32,820 nucleotides of DNA from Flavobacterium sp. (GCF_013822155.1 NZ_PNJW01000035.1:1-32820), one strand, 5' to 3'; positions 1-8,734 are shown, counted from the stretch's first letter. Notes: generated by a model from the sequence alone, not told the origin. Numbers and translations are program-made.

Positions 1-228
1 GCCTTGATTAGCAAATAATAATACAACATCTCCAATCCAAGAAAAAAATAAAGCACTTATTAATAAAGGCTTAAACTCCATTTTCCCTGAAAGAAAAACA
101 GAGATAGAGAGCAATGGAATTATAAAAGGTTTTAACCACCACGCAATAGTTTCAAATTCAATTAAAACGAGTCCTAAATAAAGAAGTGAAAAAATTAAAA
201 AGACAATAAGGGCTGTTTTTTTAGTCAT
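1..228 (-). CDS. YhhN family protein (lysoplasmalogenase-like), partial
   Basis: N-terminal 76 codons of a membrane protein; the gene runs off the left edge. The start ATG (226-228) directly abuts the stop codon of the upstream hydroxylase gene, so the two are almost certainly co-transcribed. The translated part has hydrophobic segments at about residues 5-23 and 35-47, then the stretch LLISALFFSWIGDVVLLF, which matches the characteristic (S/A)LxFSxxGDxxLL region of the YhhN/TMEM86 family. Characterised members of that family hydrolyse the vinyl-ether bond of lysoplasmalogens. The family assignment is from motif recognition in a fragment; the substrate in this organism is unknown. Confidence 0.75.
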   Translation of the reverse strand, partial: MTKKTALIVFLIFSLLYLGLVLIEFETIAWWLKPFIIPLLSISVFLSGKMEFKPLLISALFFSWIGDVVLLFANQG

Positions 229-1500
229 TTATTTGGAATATTGCATCGAATAGTCATCAGGAAATTCATTGTTCACAAAATAGAGCGTGATGAAAAAGGA
301 AATAAAAAAATAAATCATCAATATATAATTGCTCCATTCAGAAATTGCTAGAAGCCCGAACCAATCTTGGTAATAAATGATGATGCCAATTCCAAATAAA
401 ATTCTGAAACCTTCCCAAAACATCGCATTCGGATTGGTGTCCATTAATTCAGTTGTGCTATAAATTGTCAGAAAAATAAAAGCACCATACAAAAACAAAT
501 TTGGTAAGGGTATAGTAGCAATATTTGCAAACATATAACTCACAAAACCCAAAGTAATGAACAGTTGAATAATGGACCAATTTCTTAATTTTAAGGAATG
601 AGTAGGATTGTATTTTTCAAAATTATAAACATTCTCAATTTTGTCAATAGGATATTTTTCTTCAAATCCTTCCGGTCTCCAACCCGTAGGCATAAACCAA
701 ATTCTAAATTTGTCTTTCCAACTTTTGGCATGCCAAGCATCTTTACAAAGTAACCAAAGGTGTTGAAAGTTAATTTTGATTGGGTTCCAAGTTTGTGCCG
801 GTCTTGTAATTCCATAAACCGGAGGAACAGCGGCTAATTCTTCTTGAAAAGTTCCAAACCATTTATCCCAAAAAATAAAAATTTGTCCGTGATTTTTATC
901 TAAATATTCTTTGTTTATTGCATGATGTACCCGATGATGAGATGGTGTGACAATTATTTTTTCCAGTATTCCTAATTTCCCGATATGTCTGGTATGATAC
1001 CAAAACTGCAAAAACAAATGCAAAGGAAGAACTATGGAAATCACCATGGCAGGCACTCCTAAAATGGCCGCGGGAAGTAATAAAAAGGTAAATAAATTGA
1101 CAAAGGAAGAAATAGATTGTCGCAAAGCACAGGATAAATTAAATTCTTCGCTACTGTGGTGAATGGCATGTTTATTCCAAAATATATTGATTTGATGTGC
1201 CCAACGGTGTGTCCAATACCCATAAAAATCAATCACAAAAAAGGCAATAATATAAATTATGACCGAATTTTTCATTGTCAATAATGCAAGGTTTGAAACC
1301 ATCCATTCATAGGAAAGTATCGAAATACTGATTCCTAAAACATCTTTTACTGAATTGGTAATTCCGGAATTCAAACTCGATACAGTATCCATCAGTGGAG
1401 CCGTATCATTACCCTTTGAATAACCATATATTTTTTCAATTACGATGAGTAAAAGAAAAATAGGCATAGCGATAACAAGTATTTTTCCGTATTGTTCCAA
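229..1500 (-). CDS. Sterol desaturase/fatty acid hydroxylase superfamily protein, alkylglycerol monooxygenase-like
   Basis: Integral-membrane di-iron hydroxylase of 423 residues. The histidine boxes are all visible: HRWAH (98-102), HAIHH (111-115) and HHRVHH (188-193), with extra histidines at 161 and 169, as in the fatty acid hydroxylase superfamily. Hydrophobic segments flank the boxes, and the C-terminal third (about 310-415) is again strongly hydrophobic. This long hydrophobic extension and the overall length resemble alkylglycerol monooxygenase (AGMO/TMEM195), which cleaves ether lipids, more than the shorter plain sterol desaturases. The start is TTG at 1500; an in-frame ATG at 1467 (412 residues) is the alternative. 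I prefer TTG because the residues before the ATG look like a normal family N-terminus. It lies 12 bases after clpS and abuts yhhN. The substrate is inferred, not shown. Confidence 0.82.
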   Translation of the reverse strand: MEQYGKILVIAMPIFLLLIVIEKIYGYSKGNDTAPLMDTVSSLNSGITNSVKDVLGISISILSYEWMVSNLALLTMKNSVIIYIIAFFVIDFYGYWTHRWAHQINIFWNKHAIHHSSEEFNLSCALRQSISSFVNLFTFLLLPAAILGVPAMVISIVLPLHLFLQFWYHTRHIGKLGILEKIIVTPSHHRVHHAINKEYLDKNHGQIFIFWDKWFGTFQEELAAVPPVYGITRPAQTWNPIKINFQHLWLLCKDAWHAKSWKDKFRIWFMPTGWRPEGFEEKYPIDKIENVYNFEKYNPTHSLKLRNWSIIQLFITLGFVSYMFANIATIPLPNLFLYGAFIFLTIYSTTELMDTNPNAMFWEGFRILFGIGIIIYYQDWFGLLAISEWSNYILMIYFFISFFITLYFVNNEFPDDYSMQYSK

Positions 1501-1512
1501 AAAGTGTAAAGA

Positions 1513-1788
1513 TTAAATTATTTCCGCACTTAAACCTGCTTCTAACAATTGGGTACATTGCGGTTTTAATTCGTCAAATGCCCCGGTTTTAACCGTACAT
1601 TTTCCTTTGTAGTGAACTAAAATGGCACATTGTTCCGCTTGTTCACTAGTATGATTGCAAACACGAATCAAGGTGTCTATTACATGATCAAAAGTGTTTA
1701 CATCATCATTATACAAAAGAATCTCATTATTTATAACAATGAGCTCTTCTACTAATACTTCTTCTTTTACTTTTTCAATTGTATTCAT
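1513..1788 (-). CDS. clpS: ATP-dependent Clp protease adaptor ClpS
   Basis: 91-residue adaptor that hands N-end-rule substrates to ClpAP/ClpCP in the cytoplasm. The core begins at about residue 20 with LLYNDDVNTFDHVIDTL, matching the ClpS signature (NDD..T..FV...L), followed by the A...MxxVHxxG-like stretch, here ILVHYKGKCTVKTG. The N-terminal tail of about 18 residues is rich in Glu and Val, as in other ClpS proteins where the tail is variable. It lies 21 bases after the prmA stop in the same orientation and 12 bases before the hydroxylase gene, so it sits in the middle of a four-gene minus-strand operon. Start ATG at 1788. Confidence 0.93.
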   Translation of the reverse strand: MNTIEKVKEEVLVEELIVINNEILLYNDDVNTFDHVIDTLIRVCNHTSEQAEQCAILVHYKGKCTVKTGAFDELKPQCTQLLEAGLSAEII

Positions 1789-1809
1789 ATAACTACTATC
1801 TAATTCTAA

Positions 1810-2643
1810 TTAAAGCAAATATTTTAAACTAACCCAATTATTACGTTCAATGGTTTTTTCTAATTTTAAATCAAATTTTGAACAACATGCGTCAATGGCA
1901 GGTATATCTTCATTATAAAAACCACTCAAAAATAATAAACCTTTAGCATTTAAACAACTAGCATATAAAGGAATATCGTTTAAAAGAATATTTCGATTGA
2001 TATTAGCAATAATTACATCATATTTTTTACCCTTCAATAAGGCAGCATCTCCTTCAAAAACGGATACATGAGAACAGTTATTCCGCTCTGCATTTTCAAT
2101 AGAGTTTAAGTAACACCAATTATCAATATCAATTGCGTCAATAGGTTTTGCTCCTTTCATTTCAGCTAGAATGGCTAAAATAGCAGTTCCGCAACCCATA
2201 TCGAGTGTTTTTTTATTTACTAAATCTGTTTCCAGCAAATGTTGAATCATCATGTGAGTTGTTTCATGATGACCGGTTCCAAAACTCATTTTAGGCTCAA
2301 TTACAATATCAAATTCAGCATCAGTTTTTGGGTGAAATGGTGCTCTTACGTGGCATTTTCCATCCACATCAATAGGATCAAAATTCTTTTCCCATTCCTC
2401 GTTCCAATTCACTTGCTCAATTTCTTCCACAGTGTAGGAAATTGTAAATTCCGGTGAAGTCAATAGGTAGATGTCGTCTAAAATTGTTGGAGTCCAAAGG
2501 TCTTTTTGTACATAGGCAGTTACGCCAAATTCTGTTTCTAAAAAGCTTTCAAAAGGTTTTTCGCCAAGCTCGGCAACTAAAATTTCACAACCTAATTCTT
2601 TTGGTTCTACTGTGAAATGATACCCTAAATATATATTTGACAT
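1810..2643 (-). CDS. prmA: Ribosomal protein L11 methyltransferase
   Basis: 277-residue SAM-dependent methyltransferase that modifies ribosomal protein L11. An N-terminal substrate-recognition domain (about 1-85) is followed by the diagnostic PrmA motif KMSFGTGHHETTH (118-130), the SAM-binding loop LDMGCGTAIL (147-156) and the catalytic-site region VIIANINRNIL, the PrmA form of the (N/D)-PP(Y/F)-like motif. It is the first gene of the minus-strand operon and has a good -7 promoter element 14 bases upstream of its ATG. Length is slightly short for the family but complete. The start at 2643 is the only ATG compatible with the promoter. Confidence 0.93.
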   Translation of the reverse strand: MSNIYLGYHFTVEPKELGCEILVAELGEKPFESFLETEFGVTAYVQKDLWTPTILDDIYLLTSPEFTISYTVEEIEQVNWNEEWEKNFDPIDVDGKCHVRAPFHPKTDAEFDIVIEPKMSFGTGHHETTHMMIQHLLETDLVNKKTLDMGCGTAILAILAEMKGAKPIDAIDIDNWCYLNSIENAERNNCSHVSVFEGDAALLKGKKYDVIIANINRNILLNDIPLYASCLNAKGLLFLSGFYNEDIPAIDACCSKFDLKLEKTIERNNWVSLKYLL

Positions 2644-2657
2644 TTTTATGTTTTTTG

Positions 2658-2665
2658 CAAAGGTA
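2658..2665 (-). promoter_or_regulatory. -7 promoter element of the prmA operon
   Basis: On the minus strand this reads TACCTTTG, a perfect match to the Bacteroidota TAnnTTTG element. If transcription starts about four bases after the G, the prmA leader is only about 11 bases. No convincing TTG sits at the normal -33 distance, so this half is all that can be claimed. Confidence 0.6.
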
Positions 2666-2705
2666 ACAATCCCTTAACAAAACTTTTACATTACAAAAAT
2701 TAAAT

Positions 2706-2713
2706 TACTTTTG
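2706..2713 (+). promoter_or_regulatory. -7 promoter element of the porin gene
   Basis: Reads TACTTTTG, a perfect TAnnTTTG match, 23 bases before the porin ATG. The leader after it (2714-2736) contains no G and is rich in A and C, as expected of an unstructured Bacteroidota leader. The divergent prmA element lies about 40 bases away, so the two operons share one intergenic control region. Confidence 0.6.
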
Positions 2714-2736
2714 TCCTACAAACACAACTATATTTT

Positions 2737-3954
2737 ATGAAAAAATTTTTACTACTAATTGCTTTTTTTATATCCATGAGTTCTTTCGCACAGGATGTAA
2801 AATTCAGCACAAAAGATAACGATATTAAATTAGCCTCGTTACCTTATTATAATTACGGTAGAGGACTTGGTCTTACTTCACCGGATAGTATTTTTCAATT
2901 TAACATTCGGTTTAGAATGCAAAACAGAATGACTTACTTGCAAGATGATGAGGGAGAAGAAGCGTTTGAAGGCCAAATTCGTCGCCTTCGTTTGCGTTTT
3001 GATGGTTATGTGGGAAATCCGAAATTTTTATATGCGATTCAATTGTCCTTTGCTCCGGGAGATGTTGGACCTGTTCAAGACGGGGAAAATATTAATATTA
3101 TTCGGGATGCGGTATTGTTTTACAGACCGAATAAACATTGGAGTGTTGCTTTTGGACAAACTAAATTGCCTGGAAACAGACAGCGTGTCAATTCATCGGG
3201 AGCATTAGAATTAACAGATCGATCAATAAACAATGCCCGGTTCAATATTGACCGTGATTTTGGTTGGCAAGGTTTTTTCTTAAATGAAAAGAAAGATAAA
3301 TTTTCATATAACTTAAAAACAGCAGTTAGTACCGGTAATGGTCGAAATGTAACTAAAAACCCGGATGATGGATTTGCCTTAACCGGTAAAGTTGAATTAT
3401 TTCCATTAGGGGCATTTACAAAAGACGGAACTAATTTTGAAGGTGACATAGTTAGAGAACAAAAACCAAAATTATTGCTTTCCGGAGTCTTTCACAGAAA
3501 TGTAAAAGCCCGATTGACACAAGGACAATTAGGGGCTGAATTGTATGAAAAGAAAACCATGGAATCTGTTTTTGTTGATGCGATGGTTAAATATAATGGG
3601 TGGGCTTTTATGTCTGCTTATATGAACAGAACTTCAAACGATCCAATTGCTGTTAATCCCGATGATGCTACTCAGTTTAATTATGTTTATGTAGGTCATG
3701 GCATGGATTATCAATTGAGTTACATTTTTTTAAATAAACTGGAAGTAATTGGCAGGTTTTCGAATCAAAAAGTAAATGATGATATTTATATGTTTACACC
3801 AAATTCTAAAGTCTACACATTAGGATTAACTAAATATATTTGGGAACATGCCTTTAAACTTCAAACAGAAGTTACGTATGATGAACTTTCCTATTTCAAC
3901 GGAGATGTTAAAAATAATTGGTTTGTTCGTTTCCAAATTGAAATCGGAATTTAA
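2737..3954 (+). CDS. Porin, phosphate-selective porin O/P family
   Basis: 405-residue outer-membrane beta-barrel protein. The signal peptide is clear (first 19 residues, ending SSFAQ). The mature protein shows alternating-strand barrel features typical of the OprO/OprP-like family: FQFNIRFRMQNRMTYL near the start, the RRLRLRFDGYVGNPKFLYAIQLSF segment, FGQTKLPGNRQR in the middle (about 140-152), and a C-terminal strand ending in FQIEIGI. It is a single-gene unit with its own -7 element and a hairpin terminator, divergent from prmA. Phosphate or polyphosphate specificity cannot be read from the sequence, and there is no pho gene next to it; many flavobacterial members are of unknown substrate. 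Confidence 0.85.
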   Translation: MKKFLLLIAFFISMSSFAQDVKFSTKDNDIKLASLPYYNYGRGLGLTSPDSIFQFNIRFRMQNRMTYLQDDEGEEAFEGQIRRLRLRFDGYVGNPKFLYAIQLSFAPGDVGPVQDGENINIIRDAVLFYRPNKHWSVAFGQTKLPGNRQRVNSSGALELTDRSINNARFNIDRDFGWQGFFLNEKKDKFSYNLKTAVSTGNGRNVTKNPDDGFALTGKVELFPLGAFTKDGTNFEGDIVREQKPKLLLSGVFHRNVKARLTQGQLGAELYEKKTMESVFVDAMVKYNGWAFMSAYMNRTSNDPIAVNPDDATQFNYVYVGHGMDYQLSYIFLNKLEVIGRFSNQKVNDDIYMFTPNSKVYTLGLTKYIWEHAFKLQTEVTYDELSYFNGDVKNNWFVRFQIEIGI

Positions 3955-3977
3955 GTAATCACAATACAAAAACAATG

Positions 3978-4012
3978 AGAGGTTGAATTTTTATTAAATT
4001 TAACCTCTTTTC
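3978..4012 (+). terminator. Terminator of the porin gene
   Basis: An imperfect inverted repeat (3978-3990 with 3996-4008, 5-base loop, one G-T pair) is followed by a T-rich run. It separates the porin from guaA, whose own promoter begins about 30 bases later. Confidence 0.6.
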
Positions 4013-4038
4013 TGTTTTTCACTTTCCAAGAATATCCC

Positions 4039-4046
4039 TATTTTTG
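4039..4046 (+). promoter_or_regulatory. -7 promoter element of guaA, abutting the start codon
   Basis: Reads TATTTTTG, a perfect TAnnTTTG element, only three bases before the guaA ATG at 4050. The predicted transcription start falls on or next to the ATG, suggesting a leaderless message. The 11-mer TATTTTTGCCC is repeated exactly at the pyrG promoter. Confidence 0.55.
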
Positions 4047-4049
4047 CCC

Positions 4050-5579
4050 ATGCAACACAACGTACTTATATTAGATTTCGGTTCGCAATACACACAACTT
4101 ATTGCGAGAAGAGTTCGGGAATTAAACATATTCTGCGAAATTTTTCCTTACAACCATGTTCCTGAAGACTTATCCAGTTTTAAAGCAACTATTCTTTCGG
4201 GAAGCCCTTTTTCAGTTAGAGCTGAAGATGCACCCCATCCTGATTTGTCCCAAATTCGTGGTAAAATGCCATTATTAGCCGTTTGTTACGGTGCACAATA
4301 TTTAGCTCATTTTGATGGAGGTGAAGTAGCTCCTTCGAATATTCGTGAATATGGCAGAGCTAACTTGAGTTTTGTAGATGATCACGACCCCTTTTTTGAA
4401 GAAGTTGCTCTGAATAGTCAAGTTTGGATGAGTCACAGCGATACCATCAAAAAATTACCAACTAACGGCGTTCGTTTGGCAAGCACTAAAGATGTTGAAA
4501 ATGCGGCTTATCGAATAGAGGGTGAAAAAACCTATGCGATTCAGTTTCATCCGGAAGTTTATCATTCGTCAGATGGAAAGCAAATGTTAGAAAATTTCTT
4601 GGTCAGAATTGCAGAAGTTCCTCAAAATTTCACTCCGAATGCATTTGTTGAAGAAATTGTAGCCGAATTACAGGAAAAAATAAAAGACGACAAAGTTGTT
4701 TTAGGTCTTTCAGGGGGAGTAGATTCTACTGTGGCCGCAGTTTTATTGCACAAAGCCATTGGGAAAAATCTCTATTGTATTTTTGTGAATAACGGTTTGT
4801 TAAGAAAAAACGAATTCCAAAATGTATTAGACCAATATAAAGGAATGGGCTTAAACGTAAAAGGAGTAGATGCTGCCGACCGCTTTTTAGACCAATTAGA
4901 AGGAATCGAAGAACCTGAATTGAAAAGAAAAACCATTGGTCGTGTTTTTATAGAAGTTTTTGATGATGAAGCTCATCGAATTGAAGAGGTGAAATGGCTT
5001 GCTCAAGGCACTATTTATCCTGATGTTATTGAATCAGTTTCCGTAAAAGGACCTTCAGCAACAATTAAATCGCATCATAATGTAGGCGGTTTACCGGATT
5101 TTATGAAGCTTAAAATTGTTGAGCCATTACGAATGTTGTTCAAAGATGAAGTACGTAGAGTAGGAGCAACACTAGGAATTGATCCCGAATTATTGGGAAG
5201 ACACCCTTTCCCAGGGCCAGGATTATCTATCAGAATTTTAGGTGATATCACAAAAGAAAAAGTTCGTATATTGCAGGAAGTTGATGCCATTTTTATCGAA
5301 GGTTTAAAATCCCACGGCCTTTATGATAAAGTGTGGCAAGCCGGAGCCATATTGCTTCCTGTGAATAGTGTAGGGGTAATGGGTGATGAACGTACTTATG
5401 AAAAAGTAGTTGCTCTAAGAGCCGTTGAGTCGACTGATGGAATGACTGCAGATTGGGTACATTTGCCTTATGATTTCTTAATGAAAATTTCAAATGAAAT
5501 TATAAATAGAGTAAAAGGCGTTAATCGGGTGGTCTATGATATCAGTTCAAAACCACCGGCAACAATTGAGTGGGAATAA
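4050..5579 (+). CDS. guaA: GMP synthase (glutamine-hydrolysing)
   Basis: 509-residue two-domain enzyme that converts XMP to GMP with ATP and glutamine in the cytoplasm. The class I glutamine amidotransferase domain has nucleophile Cys79 (AVCYGAQ) with His168 and Glu170 (QFHPEV). The ATP pyrophosphatase P-loop SGGVDS is at 221-226, and the GMP synthase C-terminus ends in [13 protein letters not shown]. An in-frame TTG six bases upstream lies inside the promoter, and the conserved [12 protein letters not shown] stretch starts at residue 7, so the ATG at 4050 is the start. Two LysM genes and two further small genes follow with very short gaps, suggesting read-through from the guaA promoter. Confidence 0.97.
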   Translation: MQHNVLILDFGSQYTQLIARRVRELNIFCEIFPYNHVPEDLSSFKATILSGSPFSVRAEDAPHPDLSQIRGKMPLLAVCYGAQYLAHFDGGEVAPSNIREYGRANLSFVDDHDPFFEEVALNSQVWMSHSDTIKKLPTNGVRLASTKDVENAAYRIEGEKTYAIQFHPEVYHSSDGKQMLENFLVRIAEVPQNFTPNAFVEEIVAELQEKIKDDKVVLGLSGGVDSTVAAVLLHKAIGKNLYCIFVNNGLLRKNEFQNVLDQYKGMGLNVKGVDAADRFLDQLEGIEEPELKRKTIGRVFIEVFDDEAHRIEEVKWLAQGTIYPDVIESVSVKGPSATIKSHHNVGGLPDFMKLKIVEPLRMLFKDEVRRVGATLGIDPELLGRHPFPGPGLSIRILGDITKEKVRILQEVDAIFIEGLKSHGLYDKVWQAGAILLPVNSVGVMGDERTYEKVVALRAVESTDGMTADWVHLPYDFLMKISNEIINRVKGVNRVVYDISSKPPATIEWE

Positions 5580-5595
5580 TTTAAGTTATTTAAAA

Positions 5596-6345
5596 ATGAA
5601 GAAGTTTTTGTTTTTTGCAATGTTCTTGCTAGCCTCCCAAATCACTTTTTCACAAACCGCTATTAAACCCGGAATGAATGCAATTAATCACAAAGTTGCA
5701 CCCGGAGAAACAGTTTTAGACATTTCTAAAAAGTATGGTGTTGACCCCGCAGAAATTTACAGGGCCAATCGTTTTGCTATTGATGGAATAAAAGAAGACA
5801 TGGTTTTACAATTTTATGCACCTCAAAAACCATCTGAAATTGAAATTAGCACAGAAAATTATGAAGCAAAACCTGAATCTGTTTCTGCCGAAATTATACC
5901 GGTAAAGTCAACTGAACAGCCAATTGCAGTTGTTCCTATTTCTGCAAAAGTCACCAATCGAGGTTATCATACTGTTCAAAAAGGGGAAACATTATATGGA
6001 TTGTCTAAAATGTATAATGTAACGGTAGATGAAATTAAAAACAACAATACCATTTTAATGAAAAACAGTTTGCAAGCCGGTCAAAAATTAAAAATTCCGG
6101 ATGGCACAATTGTTGGTAATAAAGAAAAAGCTGTTGAAGTTGTTTCTAAACAAGAAAAAGCACCGATTGAACAAAATAAATATAAATCAGGTGAAATAAT
6201 TACACATAAAGTAGCTCCAAAAGAAACGTTATACAGTTTAGCAAAAAAATATAATGTAACGGTTAATGATATCATCAATCAAAATGAAAAGGCATTAAAA
6301 AATGGTTTACAGGCCGGTCAGGTTTTAACAATTAAAGTCAATTAA
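5596..6345 (+). CDS. Secreted protein with three LysM domains
   Basis: 249-residue exported protein made almost entirely of LysM peptidoglycan-binding domains. The signal peptide spans residues 1-20 (ending ITFSQ). LysM domains lie at about 32-75, 124-168 and 203-248, each with the (V/T)xxGETLxxxxKxYxV pattern, separated by charged, low-complexity linkers. There is no lipobox and no catalytic domain, so it probably acts as a periplasmic wall-binding or scaffold protein. An upstream start at 5536 overlaps guaA and would precede the signal peptide, so the ATG at 5596 is chosen. It lies 16 bases after guaA and 29 before the next LysM gene, with which it shares domain type and probably function. 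Confidence 0.85.
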   Translation: MKKFLFFAMFLLASQITFSQTAIKPGMNAINHKVAPGETVLDISKKYGVDPAEIYRANRFAIDGIKEDMVLQFYAPQKPSEIEISTENYEAKPESVSAEIIPVKSTEQPIAVVPISAKVTNRGYHTVQKGETLYGLSKMYNVTVDEIKNNNTILMKNSLQAGQKLKIPDGTIVGNKEKAVEVVSKQEKAPIEQNKYKSGEIITHKVAPKETLYSLAKKYNVTVNDIINQNEKALKNGLQAGQVLTIKVN

Positions 6346-6374
6346 CTGCGTTTAAAAAAGCAGAACCTACATCT

Positions 6375-8267
6375 ATGAATTCAGTATTTAAAATTACTTT
6401 TATTTTTTTGTGTGCCATAAATTCACTTTTTGCACAACCGACAAATTTTAAAAAACATACGGTTCAAAAAGGGGAAACGATTACACAAATTGCTCAAAAA
6501 TATAAAGTTACTCCGTACGACATTTATCGTTTAAATCCTGATGCACAAAACGGTATTCAAGAAAATGCCATCTTGTTGATTCCTTCTACTTTATTGGTAA
6601 CAAATCAAACAACTTCCGCAAAAACGCATGAAGTGCAACCGAAAGAAACTCTTTTCGGAATTGCTAAGCAATATAATATGTCTGTGGAAGAGATAGAGAA
6701 ATTAAACCCTGAAGTCAAAGAAGGATTAAAAATAGGTCAACTAATTCAACTGAAACCTCAAAAAGCAAAAGCCCCAGTAGCTGAAATTAATCAGAAACAA
6801 GTTCTTTATCATGAGGTACAACCTAAAGAAACGCTTTACAGCATAGCTAAACAATATAATACAACGGTAGAAATTTTAGAAACGTTGAACCCGGCTGTCA
6901 AAAGTGGGTTATCTATTGGTCAACAGTTAATTATTGGTAACGGAAAAATTACTAAAAATGATAATGGAACTAAAGTAGAACCCAAACCAAAAGCAGTTAA
7001 TTACCTAACATATGAAGTTAAACCAAAAGAAACACTATTTGGATTATCTAAAATGTTTAGAATGAGTCAGGAGGAATTAATCGTTTTAAATCCTGAATTA
7101 AAAGAAGGCGTAAGAGAAGGCATGGTCATAAAAGTTCCTGCTAATGTTTCTTTGAACAGTGGAGAAAATAATGAAATTAAAGATTTAACCAAGTCAATTT
7201 CTAATTCAGGAAGGAAAGAATTGGTATTATTACTTCCTTTTAATATTTCGACAATTGAAAGTGATACGACATTGTCCACTCAGGATCGATTGAAACGAGA
7301 TGGTTTTTTGAATATGACATTAGACTTTTATTCAGGGGCTTTGATGGCTATTGATTCGGTAAAACGATTAGGATTAAATTTCAATGTGAAAATAATCGAT
7401 TCTAAGGAAACAAAAAGTTCTTCGGCTATTTCATCAATTATCCGAAGTAATAACTTGGAAAATGCCGATGCAGTCATTGGACCATTCTACCCACAATATG
7501 TAGAACAAACCGCCGAACTTTTAAACGCGAGTAACGTGCCGGTTATTTCTCCATTAAGAGAAACTTCAAAATCATATTCAAATTTATTCCAATCCATGCC
7601 TCCTGGTGATTTGGTAAAAAATACCATGTTTGATTTCATAAGGGCAAAAAATGGAAATATGATTGCATTGATTGATAAAAAGAAATTGGCTTCAAAACAA
7701 TATATTGAAGTCAGTCACCGCGATGTTTTTATTGCTCCACTTAATGAAAACGGCACAGTCATAGCTGATAGTATTACGCCTAGATTGGTAAGCAATAAAA
7801 CAAACTATTTTATTTTAGAAACAGCAAGCACCGGAATGATATTTAGTGCTATATCTCAATGCAATACAGCTCGAACTAATGGTTTCAATGTAGAATTGGT
7901 TGTGCTGGATATTAATAGTACTTTTGAATCAGACGAAGTATTCCAAAAAATTGTAAAACAAAAAATCATTTTTCCATCCTTAACAAAATACCAGGAAACG
8001 CCTGAATCGATTCGTTTTGCGAGTAATTATAAAAAAATTAATAATGTAAATCCAAATCAATATGCCATTCGTGGTTTTGATGTAGTTTTTGATACAATGT
8101 TGCGTTTATCTCAAGCCGAAAGTTTTGAACAAACCATTCAAAATACGGCTACGGAAGGGGTTGAAAATAAATTTGATTATGAGAAAAAATTAGCATCGGG
8201 TTACACAAACAAAGGCGTTTACATAATGTATTACGACGAAGATTTAACCGTAAAAACAGCAGAATAA
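6375..8267 (+). CDS. LysM x4 protein with C-terminal periplasmic-binding-protein type 1 fold
   Basis: 630-residue exported protein. The signal peptide is at 1-21 (NSLFAQ, no lipobox Cys). Four LysM domains lie at about 27-70, 84-127, 145-187 and 212-254. From about 281 the sequence changes to a Leu-binding-protein-like fold: ELVLLLPFNI, YSGALMAIDSVKRLGLNFNVKIID, NADAVIGPFYPQYVEQTAELL and NVPVISPL are typical of this domain. No ABC transporter permease or ATPase is nearby, so import is unlikely. The domain plan recalls E. coli LpoA, which pairs an N-terminal helical domain with such a fold to activate a penicillin-binding protein; that comparison is inference. The stop overlaps the next start by one base (TAATG), implying translational coupling. 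Confidence 0.82.
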   Translation: MNSVFKITFIFLCAINSLFAQPTNFKKHTVQKGETITQIAQKYKVTPYDIYRLNPDAQNGIQENAILLIPSTLLVTNQTTSAKTHEVQPKETLFGIAKQYNMSVEEIEKLNPEVKEGLKIGQLIQLKPQKAKAPVAEINQKQVLYHEVQPKETLYSIAKQYNTTVEILETLNPAVKSGLSIGQQLIIGNGKITKNDNGTKVEPKPKAVNYLTYEVKPKETLFGLSKMFRMSQEELIVLNPELKEGVREGMVIKVPANVSLNSGENNEIKDLTKSISNSGRKELVLLLPFNISTIESDTTLSTQDRLKRDGFLNMTLDFYSGALMAIDSVKRLGLNFNVKIIDSKETKSSSAISSIIRSNNLENADAVIGPFYPQYVEQTAELLNASNVPVISPLRETSKSYSNLFQSMPPGDLVKNTMFDFIRAKNGNMIALIDKKKLASKQYIEVSHRDVFIAPLNENGTVIADSITPRLVSNKTNYFILETASTGMIFSAISQCNTARTNGFNVELVVLDINSTFESDEVFQKIVKQKIIFPSLTKYQETPESIRFASNYKKINNVNPNQYAIRGFDVVFDTMLRLSQAESFEQTIQNTATEGVENKFDYEKKLASGYTNKGVYIMYYDEDLTVKTAE

Positions 8268-8668
8268 TGACTTCTAAAGTAACATATATAGGAGAATTAC
8301 GAACAACTTCCATTCATCTTCAATCGGGAACAGAAATTTTATCAGATGCTCCTAAAGATAATCACGGTAAAGGAGAAGCTTTTTCGCCAACTGATTTAGT
8401 AGCCAACTCATTAGCTACTTGTATGATTTCTATCATGGGAATAAAATCAAAAGATTTAAACGTTGATTTATCGGGTTCTACGGCCGAAGTAACAAAGATT
8501 ATGCAAGCAGAACCAAGAAAAATCGCCAAAATTGAAGTTGTTTTTAACATGACAATTGCTCCTGATGATAAAACAAAAATCATTTTAGAAAGAGCTGCCA
8601 TGACTTGTCCCGTTCTATTGAGTTTACATCCTGACATAGAAAAAGAAATTACCTTTAATTGGAAATAA
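8267..8668 (+). CDS. OsmC family protein
   Basis: 133-residue OsmC/Ohr-fold protein. The two conserved cysteines are present at Cys52 (SLATCMISIMG) and Cys114 (MTCPVLLSLHPD), and the FSPTDLVANSLATC region matches the family. OsmC/Ohr proteins reduce organic hydroperoxides through these cysteines, but this short general subfamily is mostly uncharacterised, so peroxidase activity is inferred. It overlaps the preceding LysM/PBP-fold gene by one base and is followed 66 bases later by the DUF3820 gene, extending the guaA-led cluster. The role next to wall proteins is not obvious. Confidence 0.88.
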   Translation: MTSKVTYIGELRTTSIHLQSGTEILSDAPKDNHGKGEAFSPTDLVANSLATCMISIMGIKSKDLNVDLSGSTAEVTKIMQAEPRKIAKIEVVFNMTIAPDDKTKIILERAAMTCPVLLSLHPDIEKEITFNWK

Positions 8669-8734
8669 TTATCTGTTGTCTATTAATAGAAGGCTGACAT
8701 CCTATTAACCAACAACTGGCAACATACATCATTG

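Noticed and set aside
4044..4049. TTG start two codons upstream of the guaA ATG
   Set aside because: It lies within the -7 promoter element and before the conserved N-terminus.
6346..6363. Small CTGC/GCAG hairpin between the two LysM genes
   Set aside because: Only four base pairs with no T-run after it; too weak for a terminator.
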